DNA from: Sinorhizobium fredii USDA 205
GTDB lineage: Bacteria; Pseudomonadota; Alphaproteobacteria; Rhizobiales; Rhizobiaceae
Length of the DNA: 64,000 bases
Direction: 5' to 3'
Assembly (NCBI RefSeq): GCF_001461695.1
Contig: NZ_AUTC01000077.1
Location: forward strand, 87,322-151,321
Both the position numbers and the translations under genes were made by a program. Below the pieces are notes generated by a model. That model saw only the letters and a program-made list of their open reading frames with translations, ran no database searches and was not told the origin of the DNA. Shown piece by piece: positions 57,246 through 64,000 of the stretch (its first letter is position 1; each line of letters opens with the position of its first letter).

Positions 57246-58400
57246 ATGCGCATGAAGTGGTTCGCGATCGTGGGCATCCTGGCGGCGATCGCTCCGGGGG
57301 AGGCGGCGGCGCAAACGCCTGCTTTCGATACGAAGGCAAAGCAGATCTATCTCATTGATGACGAAACCGGAACGGTGCTGTTCGCGCGGAGCGAAGACGA
57401 GCCCGTACCGCCGGCCTCGCTTGCCAAGCTTATGGCAATGGAGGTGGTCTTCGAAGCGCTGGACAAGGGCGAACTGACACCCGAGGCGGTCTTCCCGGTT
57501 TCCGAACATGCCTGGCGAACGGGCGGCGCGCCCTCCGGGACGGCCACGATGTTCGCCGCCATCAAATCGCAGATTCGCGTCGCCGACCTCATACAGGGCG
57601 CAACCGTCCAGTTGGCGAACGACGCCTGCATAATCCTCGCCGAAGGCATGGCGGGCAGCGAGGCGGCCTTCGCGGAACGCATGAACGCACGCGCGCGCGA
57701 ACTTGGCATGCCGGTGGCGACGTTCGAGAATGCGACGGGGCTCCCGGATCCGGGAAACAGGGTCACCATGCGTGAACTCGTCACCCTGTCGCGGCATCTG
57801 CGCGAGGCGCATACGAATTTCTATCGCCTCTACGCACAGCCGGAATTCGAGTGGAACAAGATCCTGCAGCGCAACAAGAACCCGCTGATTGCCGCCAATG
57901 TCGGCGTTGACGGATTGGCGACGGGGTTTGCGGAGGGCTTCGGCTTCTCGCTTGCCGCCTCTATGCAGCGCGGCGACCGTCGGGTCTATCTGGCGATGGG
58001 TGGCCTCGAAAGCGACAAGGAGCGGACTGAGGAGAGCCGCCGCGTGCTCGACTGGGCAATGACGAACTTCGAGAAACGGCGCATCTTCGCCGATGGCGAA
58101 ACGATCGGCGAAGCGAGCATCTATGGTGGCGCGGCGTCGCATGTCGCGCTCGTAGCAGGCGGCCCCGTCGATGTGCTGCTCCCGGTCAACAATCCGGAAC
58201 GGCTGACGGCCAGGATCGTCTATAAATGGCCGCTGACGGCGCCTGTGGCGGCCGGCCAGCAGGTGGGCGTCGTCAAGCTCTGGAACGGCGACAAGCTCTT
58301 GAGGGAAGTCCCGGTCAAGACGGCCGAGGCGGTCGGCGCCGGGACGCTCAGCAGCCGCGCCCTCGATGCCCTGCAGGAACTTCTGTTCTTCTGGCTGTGA
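57246..58400 (+). CDS. Penicillin-binding-protein (peptidase S11) homologue with lost catalytic motifs
   Basis: The 384-residue product has a signal peptide ([17 protein letters not shown]) and the overall fold of a low-molecular-mass D-alanyl-D-alanine carboxypeptidase. The first active-site motif S-x-x-K is present ([12 protein letters not shown]). The second, normally S-x-N, reads VQLANDACI, so the Ser is Leu. The third, normally K-T-G, reads [12 protein letters not shown], so the Lys is Ala. The rest matches the rhizobial DacA/DacF type ([32 protein letters not shown]). Either it is catalytically dead or it works differently. It precedes tmk. Confidence 0.88.
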   Translation: MRMKWFAIVGILAAIAPGEAAAQTPAFDTKAKQIYLIDDETGTVLFARSEDEPVPPASLAKLMAMEVVFEALDKGELTPEAVFPVSEHAWRTGGAPSGTATMFAAIKSQIRVADLIQGATVQLANDACIILAEGMAGSEAAFAERMNARARELGMPVATFENATGLPDPGNRVTMRELVTLSRHLREAHTNFYRLYAQPEFEWNKILQRNKNPLIAANVGVDGLATGFAEGFGFSLAASMQRGDRRVYLAMGGLESDKERTEESRRVLDWAMTNFEKRRIFADGETIGEASIYGGAASHVALVAGGPVDVLLPVNNPERLTARIVYKWPLTAPVAAGQQVGVVKLWNGDKLLREVPVKTAEAVGAGTLSSRALDALQELLFFWL

Positions 58401-58456
58401 CAAATGCGGCGCTTGGCGGTTCCTTCCGCCAGATCAATCAGCTAAACAGAACGGAT

Positions 58457-59158
58457 ATGCACGCCGATCTGGAAGAACTTGTGTCGCTGACAAAGGGTTT
58501 GTTCGTAACTTTCGAGGGTGGAGAAGGGGCGGGAAAGTCGACCCAGATGCGCCTTCTTGCCGATTCGCTCAGCGGCCGAGGCTATGACGTGCTGACCACC
58601 CGCGAGCCCGGCGGCTCGCTCGGGGCGGAGGCGGTGCGCCATGTCTTGTTGTCGGGAGCGGCGGAATCCTTCGGTGTTCGCATGGAGGCGATTCTCTTCG
58701 CGGCGGCGCGTAGCGACCATGTCGAGGAAGTCATTCGTCCCGCCTTGCAGCAGGGGAGGATCGTTCTTTGCGATCGCTTCATGGATTCCTCCCGCGTCTA
58801 CCAGGGCGTTACCGGCAATCTCGAGCCCGGCTTCGTCGAAACCCTGGAGCGCGTCGCCGTCAACGGCGTCATTCCAGATCGGACGATTATCTTCGATCTG
58901 CCTGCAGAGGCCGGGCTGGAGCGCGCCCGGCGCCGTTCCAATGAGGAGCCCGATCGCTTCGAAAAGGAACAACTGGAGACGCACGAGAAACGCCGCGAGG
59001 CCTTCCTCGACATTGCCGAGGCCGATCCCGAACGGTGCTGCGTCGTCGACGCGACGCTTCCGCCGGAGGTGATCGCGGCAGAAGTGCTGAGGCTCGTGGA
59101 GGCGCTGCTGCCTGGTGATGGCGAACCGCAATCGTCCAGGGTGGAAGCGGCATCATGA
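58457..59158 (+). CDS. tmk: Thymidylate kinase
   Basis: Tmk phosphorylates dTMP. The 233-residue product has P-loop [12 protein letters not shown], the DR(Y/F) motif [13 protein letters not shown] and a LID-type [13 protein letters not shown] region. Start at ATG 58457 ([10 protein letters not shown]); an internal GTG at 58481 is also possible. The stop overlaps holB by four bases. Confidence 0.95.
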   Translation: MHADLEELVSLTKGLFVTFEGGEGAGKSTQMRLLADSLSGRGYDVLTTREPGGSLGAEAVRHVLLSGAAESFGVRMEAILFAAARSDHVEEVIRPALQQGRIVLCDRFMDSSRVYQGVTGNLEPGFVETLERVAVNGVIPDRTIIFDLPAEAGLERARRRSNEEPDRFEKEQLETHEKRREAFLDIAEADPERCCVVDATLPPEVIAAEVLRLVEALLPGDGEPQSSRVEAAS

Positions 59159-60186
59159 CGATGGAACGTCCTGGCGTGCTGGAGGGGGCGGTCGCCCCCG
59201 TGGAAAACAGCAAACTCTTCGGCCATCATGAAGCCGAAGCCTTTCTTGCCCAGAGCTACAGGTCCGGCAAGGGCCATCACGCGATCCTCATCGAAGGCCA
59301 GGAAGGGATCGGCAAGGCGACGCTCGCCTTCCGGTTCGCCAATCATGTGCTCAGCCATCCCGACCCGGCAGAGGCGCCGGAGCGCCTCGGCGACCCCGAT
59401 CCGGCGTCGCTCGTCACGCGCCAGCTTGCCTCCGGTGCGTCCCACAACCTGCTGCACCTCGCGCGCCCCGTGGACGAGAAGACCGGCAGGGCGAAGGGGG
59501 CGATCACCGTGGACGAGGTGCGGCGCGCCGGGAAATTTTTCGGGCAGACCTCCGGGACGGGGAACTGGCGCATCGTCATCATCGACCCTGCCGACGACCT
59601 CAACCGCAATGCGGCCAACGCCATTCTGAAGATACTCGAGGAGCCGCCGCGCCGCTCGCTGTTCCTCGTGCTGACGCACGCGCCCGGAAAACTGTTGCCG
59701 ACGATCCGTTCGCGATGCCTGCCGCTGCGGCTGAAGCCGCTCGAGCCGGAGGCCATGCGCCTGGCTCTCGGCCATCTGGGATTCGACTTGACCGGTCCAA
59801 ACGCCGAGGGAATCATCGCGGCGGCGAGCGGCAGCGTCTCGGAGGCGCTGAAGCTGATCAACTATGGCGGCGTCGATATCGCCGCCGCCTTCGAGGACGT
59901 CCTTGCAGGGCAGGGGCCGGCCGTTCGCAAGCAGATGCACAAGCTTGCCGATATCCTTTCGGCGAAGGATAGCGAAACGATCTACGATTTCTTCTCGTCG
60001 CTCTTTATGGGGCGTGTGATGCGCCTGGCGCGCGAGGCGGCCGTTGCCGGCGACATTGGCCGAGCCGAGCGGTTCGCAACGCTCTCCGGCAGCTTTACCG
60101 AGCGCCTGACCCTGAGCGAGGCGTACAATCTCGATCGCAAGCAGACGATCCTGTCACTGCTCGATGATCTGAAGGACGCCTTATAG
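59155..60186 (+). CDS. holB: DNA polymerase III subunit delta-prime
   Basis: HolB is part of the clamp loader. The 343-residue product has the AAA+ fold with a P-loop [17 protein letters not shown] (a degenerate GxxGxGKxT), the sensor region [26 protein letters not shown], and the SRC motif [10 protein letters not shown]. Coupled to tmk by ATGA, in the usual tmk-holB-metG-tatD-MBL order of alphaproteobacteria. The start is ATG 59155. Confidence 0.95.
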   Translation: MTMERPGVLEGAVAPVENSKLFGHHEAEAFLAQSYRSGKGHHAILIEGQEGIGKATLAFRFANHVLSHPDPAEAPERLGDPDPASLVTRQLASGASHNLLHLARPVDEKTGRAKGAITVDEVRRAGKFFGQTSGTGNWRIVIIDPADDLNRNAANAILKILEEPPRRSLFLVLTHAPGKLLPTIRSRCLPLRLKPLEPEAMRLALGHLGFDLTGPNAEGIIAAASGSVSEALKLINYGGVDIAAAFEDVLAGQGPAVRKQMHKLADILSAKDSETIYDFFSSLFMGRVMRLAREAAVAGDIGRAERFATLSGSFTERLTLSEAYNLDRKQTILSLLDDLKDAL

Positions 60187-60420
60187 GTCGGGCCTGAATT
60201 TCCACTTCCGCTCGATCGCCGCGGCAAGATCGATATCGTTGTTGTGGGCGAATAGCAGGACATGGCCGAGAAGATCGGCCGTCTCATCCGCAAGCGACCG
60301 TCGCAGGTCCTCGATCGGCGTTCCGCGCTTTCGGCCCCGGCCGCTCGCCTTGTTCCATGCTTGGGTGAGTTCGCCCAGCTCTTCCTGCAGCTTCAGAATG
60401 TACCAGTCCGGATCGCGCAC
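60181..60420 (-). CDS. MazG-like nucleotide pyrophosphohydrolase (short)
   Basis: From GTG 60420 the product is 79 residues with the MazG-type helices LKLQEELGELTQAWNKASG and SLADETADLLGHVLLFAH, whose E/D residues (EELGE and DETAD) bind the metal. The in-frame sequence upstream continues WDKFEKASAAYAAEHAI, which looks like a genuine N-terminal helix of this family, yet no ATG, GTG or TTG precedes it before the stop near 60535. The gene is therefore N-terminally short as annotated, or uses an unusual start, or is decayed. Its end overlaps the holB end by six bases. Confidence 0.7.
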   Translation of the reverse strand: MRDPDWYILKLQEELGELTQAWNKASGRGRKRGTPIEDLRRSLADETADLLGHVLLFAHNNDIDLAAAIERKWKFRPDL

Positions 60421-60661
60421 GATGGCGTGCTCGGCGGCATAGGCAGCCGATGCCTTCTCGAATTTATCCCAAGGTCGCTCAACACGGTATTTCCCCTTTC
60501 CGCGTTTCCGTTTTGTTCCGACCGGGCGCAGATGTCAACGGTCTGCACAGGAAAGGCGGCGTTGGCGCTCGGGCTTTTTCTGGGCGTGGCGGTTCCCTAC
60601 CTAAAGGCGATGCGCTAAGAGCAGCCGTAGTTTCCGATCCGAGGTAAAATCGAAGCCCGCC

Positions 60662-62212
60662 ATGAGAGACACGTCCCCGTTTTACATCACCACTGCGATT
60701 TCCTACCCCAACGGCAAGCCGCATATCGGCCATGCCTATGAGTTGATCGCGACGGACGCCATGGCGCGCTACCAGAGGCTGGACGGCCGCGAGGTCTTCT
60801 TCCTGACCGGAACGGACGAACACGGCCAGAAGATGCAGCAGACGGCCAGGAAGGAAGGCATCGCGCCGCAGGAGCTTGCCGACCGCAACTCGGCCGAGTT
60901 CGAAAAGATGGCCGAGGTGCTCAACGCATCGAATGACGACTTCATCCGCACGACGGAGAAGCGCCATCACGAGGCATCGCAGGCGATCTGGATCCGCATG
61001 GGCGAGGCGGGCGATCTCTACAAGGATTCCTATGCCGGCTGGTACTCCGTTCGCGACGAGGCCTACTACCAGGAAAACGAGACGGAACTGCGCGGCGACG
61101 GCGTGCGCTACGGCGCTCAGGGAACGCCGGTCGAGTGGGTGGAGGAGGAAAGCTATTTCTTCCGCCTGTCGGCCTACCAGGAAAAGCTCCTGAAGCACTA
61201 CGAGGAGAATCCGGATTTCATCGGCCCGGCCGAGCGGCGCAACGAGGTCATCTCCTTCGTCAGGTCGGGTCTTAAGGACCTGTCGGTTTCGCGCACGACG
61301 TTCGACTGGGGCATCCGGGTTCCGAACGATCCTGCCCATGTCATGTATGTTTGGGTGGATGCGCTGACGAATTACCTCACCGCGACGGGCTATCTGACGG
61401 ATCCATCGGGGCCACGGGCAAAGTTCTGGCCGGCGAATATCCACATTATCGGCAAGGATATCATCCGCTTCCATGCGGTTTACTGGCCCGCCTTCCTGAT
61501 GTCGGCCGGCCTGCCCCTGCCGAAGCGCGTCTTCGCGCACGGCTTCCTGCTCAACAAGGGTGAGAAGATGTCAAAGTCGCTCGGCAACGTGGTGGACCCG
61601 TTCAACCTCGTCGAGCATTTCGGCCTCGATCAGATCCGCTATTTCTTCCTGCGGGAAGTCTCCTTCGGCCAGGACGGCAGCTACAGCGAGGAGGGGATCG
61701 CGACCCGCATCAACTCCGACCTCGCCAACGGCATCGGCAATCTCGCCAGCCGGTCGTTGTCGATGATCGTCAAGAACTGCGACGGCCAGATTCCCGCCTG
61801 CGGACCGCTGACGGAGGAGGACAGGGCGATGCTCGCCGCCGCCGACGCGCTCATCGAAGCGACGCGCGAGGAAATGGGCAGGCAACTCATCCACCGTGCG
61901 CTCGCCGCCATTATCGCCGTCGTTTCCGAAACGGATCGCTATTTTGCCGGCCAGGAACCCTGGGCGCTGAAGAAGACCGATCCGGAACGCATGGCGACCG
62001 TGCTGTATGTCACGGCAGAGGTCGTGCGCCAGATCGCCATTCTTCTGCAGCCCTTCATGCCGGATTCGGCGGGCAAGCTCCTGGATCTGGTGGCGGTACC
62101 TGCAGAAAAACGCGATTTCGCCCATCTCGGCGAAACGGGCCGTCTTGTGGCTGGTACGCCGCTCGAGGCGCCGAAGCCGGTCTTCCCGCGCTACATCGCG
62201 CCGGAAGCGTAA
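60662..62212 (+). CDS. metG: Methionyl-tRNA synthetase
   Basis: MetG charges tRNA-Met. The 516-residue product has the HIGH-type motif [17 protein letters not shown] in [14 protein letters not shown], and the anticodon-binding domain in the C-terminal third. It lacks the C-terminal dimerisation (Trbp111-like) domain seen in E. coli. ATG 60662. The tatD gene begins 14 bases after it. Confidence 0.97.
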   Translation: MRDTSPFYITTAISYPNGKPHIGHAYELIATDAMARYQRLDGREVFFLTGTDEHGQKMQQTARKEGIAPQELADRNSAEFEKMAEVLNASNDDFIRTTEKRHHEASQAIWIRMGEAGDLYKDSYAGWYSVRDEAYYQENETELRGDGVRYGAQGTPVEWVEEESYFFRLSAYQEKLLKHYEENPDFIGPAERRNEVISFVRSGLKDLSVSRTTFDWGIRVPNDPAHVMYVWVDALTNYLTATGYLTDPSGPRAKFWPANIHIIGKDIIRFHAVYWPAFLMSAGLPLPKRVFAHGFLLNKGEKMSKSLGNVVDPFNLVEHFGLDQIRYFFLREVSFGQDGSYSEEGIATRINSDLANGIGNLASRSLSMIVKNCDGQIPACGPLTEEDRAMLAAADALIEATREEMGRQLIHRALAAIIAVVSETDRYFAGQEPWALKKTDPERMATVLYVTAEVVRQIAILLQPFMPDSAGKLLDLVAVPAEKRDFAHLGETGRLVAGTPLEAPKPVFPRYIAPEA

Positions 62213-62225
62213 GCGAGAGGGAACC

Positions 62226-63005
62226 ATGCTGATCGACACGCACTGCCATCTGGATTTCCCGGACTTCGACGCCGAGCGCGACGCGATCATCGATCGCGCC
62301 CGGCAGGCAGGTGTGACCCAGATGGTGACGATCTCGACCCGGGTGAAACGGTTCGAGACCATATTGGCGATCGCCGAGACTTACGAGAACGTCTTCTGCT
62401 CGGCCGGCACCCATCCGCACAATGCCGACGAAGAGCTGGATATCACGACGGCGGATCTCGTCCGCCTGGCGGCACATCCCAAGGTCGTTGCGATCGGCGA
62501 AGCAGGCCTCGACTATTTCTATGACAACGCGCCGCGCGAGGCACAGGCGGAGGGATTGCATCGTCACATAGCGGCGGCGCGCGAAACCGGCTTGCCGCTC
62601 GTCATTCATAGCCGGTCGGCGGACGACGACATGGCGGCGATCCTGACGGAGGAAGCGGGGAAGGGCGCCTTCCCTTTCCTTCTGCATTGCTTCTCGTCCG
62701 GAGCGGAATTGGCGCGGATCGGCGTCGAGCTCGGCGGCTATGTGTCCTTCTCCGGAATTTTGACCTTTCCGAAATCGCAGGAACTGAGGGAGATCGCCAA
62801 AACGATTCCCCGCGATCGGCTGGTTGTGGAAACGGACGCGCCCTATCTGGCGCCAAAGCCTTTCCGCGGTAAGCGCAACGAGCCGGCCTATGTTGCGCAC
62901 ACGGCCGAAGTGCTGGCCGAAACCATCGGCGTCTCCAAGGAGGAGATTGCCGAAATCACCACGGAAAACGCCTTCCAGATCTTTGCCAAGATGCCGAGGC
63001 TTTGA
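62226..63005 (+). CDS. tatD: TatD-family metal-dependent nuclease
   Basis: The 259-residue TIM-barrel hydrolase has the metal-binding H-x-H in IDTHCHLDFP, the Glu in AIGEAGLDYFYDNAP, and further ligands in PLVIHSRSAD and ETDAPYLAP. TatD proteins are 3'-5' exonucleases/AP endonucleases active on DNA and sometimes involved in tRNA decay; despite the name the role in Tat export is not supported. ATG 62226. It ends one base before the start of the MBL gene. Confidence 0.95.
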   Translation: MLIDTHCHLDFPDFDAERDAIIDRARQAGVTQMVTISTRVKRFETILAIAETYENVFCSAGTHPHNADEELDITTADLVRLAAHPKVVAIGEAGLDYFYDNAPREAQAEGLHRHIAAARETGLPLVIHSRSADDDMAAILTEEAGKGAFPFLLHCFSSGAELARIGVELGGYVSFSGILTFPKSQELREIAKTIPRDRLVVETDAPYLAPKPFRGKRNEPAYVAHTAEVLAETIGVSKEEIAEITTENAFQIFAKMPRL

Positions 63006-63006
63006 C

Positions 63007-63843
63007 ATGGCGTTCAGGCGGATCTTCACCATCCTGGGCTGCGGCTCTTCGCCCGGGGTGCCGCGCATCACCGGCGATTGGGGCGCCTGCGATCCGTCAA
63101 ATCCGCGCAATCGGCGCTCGAGAGCCGCTCTGCTCGTGGAGCAGATTGCGCCGGACGGCGCCAGGACGACCGTGGTCATCGATACGGGTCCCGATTTCCG
63201 CACCCAGATGGTGGCGGCCAATGTGCGCCATATCGATGCCGTGCTTTACACCCACGCGCATGCGGATCATCTACACGGGATCGACGATCTGCGCGGCTTC
63301 GTCATCGAAAATCGCAAGCGTGTGCCGATCTGGGCGGACGCCTTTACCATGGGCCGGATTCGCGACGGATTCCGCTACTGCCTGGAATCGCCGCCTGGAA
63401 GCGGATATCCGCCGATCGTCGAGCCGTGCGTCATTCCAGATGACCTTCCATTGGTCAACGTTCGCGGTGCCGGCGGACCGATTGCATTCCAGCCGTTGAT
63501 GCAGTTCCACGGCAACATTCATTCGCTCGGCTTCCGCGTCGGCAATTTTGCCTATTGCAGCGATGTCAGCGACTTTCCGGCCGAAACCGTCGGCAAGCTC
63601 GAGGGGCTCGATCTGCTGGTCCTCGACACGTTGCAGTACAGATTTCATCCGAGCCATCTGTCACTGGTGCAATCGCTCGGCTGGATCGAACGTCTGCAGC
63701 CGAAGCGCGCTGTGCTGACACATATGCACGTACCGCTGGATTATGATGTTGTGCGCGACGAGACACCGGATCATGTCGAGCCGGCTTATGACATGATGCG
63801 GCTGGAGTTCGAAATCGATGTGCCAACGGTGGAAGAGGCATAA
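63007..63843 (+). CDS. MBL-fold metallohydrolase (PhnP-like)
   Basis: The 278-residue product has the metallo-beta-lactamase-fold motif THAHADHLHGIDDL, the upstream VVIDTGPDFRTQ, and the later SDVSDFP and LTHMHVPLDY ligands. The pattern (CDPSNPRNRRSRAALLV opening) is that of the PhnP/lipoate-protein-ligase-associated cyclic phosphodiesterases. The start overlaps the tatD region (ATG 63007). It is the last gene of the tmk-to-MBL cluster. Confidence 0.92.
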   Translation: MAFRRIFTILGCGSSPGVPRITGDWGACDPSNPRNRRSRAALLVEQIAPDGARTTVVIDTGPDFRTQMVAANVRHIDAVLYTHAHADHLHGIDDLRGFVIENRKRVPIWADAFTMGRIRDGFRYCLESPPGSGYPPIVEPCVIPDDLPLVNVRGAGGPIAFQPLMQFHGNIHSLGFRVGNFAYCSDVSDFPAETVGKLEGLDLLVLDTLQYRFHPSHLSLVQSLGWIERLQPKRAVLTHMHVPLDYDVVRDETPDHVEPAYDMMRLEFEIDVPTVEEA

Positions 63844-63919
63844 CGTCTGGATTTAGAATTTTCCGGCAAGCTTCTGATTCTTATCATCATCTTCAGTCTG
63901 CATACCCGCAAGTTGGTTC

Positions 63920-63935
63920 CATAATCTATCTTATG
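63920..63935. promoter_or_regulatory. AT-rich palindrome before the right edge
   Basis: CATAA-TCTATC-TTATG is a 16-base interrupted palindrome in an AT-rich stretch (63840-63960) after the MBL gene. It could be an operator or promoter of the next gene, which lies outside the window. Confidence 0.4.
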
Positions 63936-64000
63936 CGATTATTATTTTTAGCCGGGTGGGTTCAAGGATGAAGTGCGACTTGCGATAGATACCAATGGGT

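Overview
The window looks like a piece of the main chromosome of a Rhizobiaceae alphaproteobacterium, most likely Sinorhizobium/Ensifer. The evidence is high G+C DNA (by eye a little over 60%), alphaproteobacterial protein versions (CckA, a 404-residue Icd, DksA with a degenerate zinc finger, the ATP synthase zeta-type protein), an alphaproteobacterial LexA box (GAAC-N7-GAAC) before recA, the giant growth pole ring protein GPR/RgsE, and intergenic palindromic mosaic repeats of the RIME type. Nearly everything is core housekeeping. I see no prophage, no transposase and no CRISPR array.

Layout. 1-3.2 kb: tail of a probable ABC exporter, then petABC (cytochrome bc1) with a terminator. 3.2-4.4 kb: a lower-G+C patch with one orphan membrane protein and a frameshifted isochorismatase-family relic. 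4.5-10.8 kb (minus): the 2110-residue polar growth protein. 11.3-12.2 kb: a stand-alone Hpt protein and an adrenodoxin-type ferredoxin. 12.2-13.5 kb: a candidate small RNA, a repeat element and a DUF922 protein. 13.7-16 kb: folP-folB-folK with a small alpha/beta hydrolase. 16-20.1 kb (minus): a secreted protein, a YcjF/YcjX pair and a SixA-like phosphatase. 20.4-25 kb: dksA, a FliO-like membrane protein (minus) and cckA.

25-34.8 kb: psuK-psuG (pseudouridine catabolism, minus), recA with its SOS operator, alaS, a SulP anion transporter, an AraC/GyrI-type regulator and a HAD phosphatase. 34.8-43.4 kb: icd (minus), a TrmJ-like methyltransferase overlapping murI, a HerA-like ATPase, rpsD, glsA, ttcA and an inositol-phosphatase-like gene. 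43.4-46 kb (minus): two tandem Bcr/CflA-type MFS pumps, one broken by a frameshift.

46.4-54.6 kb is mostly minus strand: purC-purS-kptA-purQ, a lipoprotein, a MocR regulator (divergent from a DUF1127 gene), purL, bolA, a Lys/Arg-rich small protein and grxD. The purine genes are thus interleaved with an RNA 2'-phosphotransferase and accessory genes. 54.8-57.2 kb: the zeta-type ATP synthase inhibitor, tRNA-Ser(UGA), a small exported protein and an RlpA-type lipoprotein. 57.2-63.8 kb: a penicillin-binding-protein homologue lacking two of three catalytic motifs, then tmk-holB, a MazG-like gene (minus), and metG-tatD-MBL hydrolase, the common alphaproteobacterial thymidylate kinase/DNA polymerase III delta-prime/methionyl-tRNA synthetase cluster.

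The observations I rate highest are the divergent PBP homologue, the candidate minus-strand small RNA with a pyrimidine-rich segment that could pair with ribosome binding sites, kptA inside the purine operon, and the repeat architecture of GPR. I did not find a clearly new multi-gene system. All calls come from reading the sequence, without database searches.
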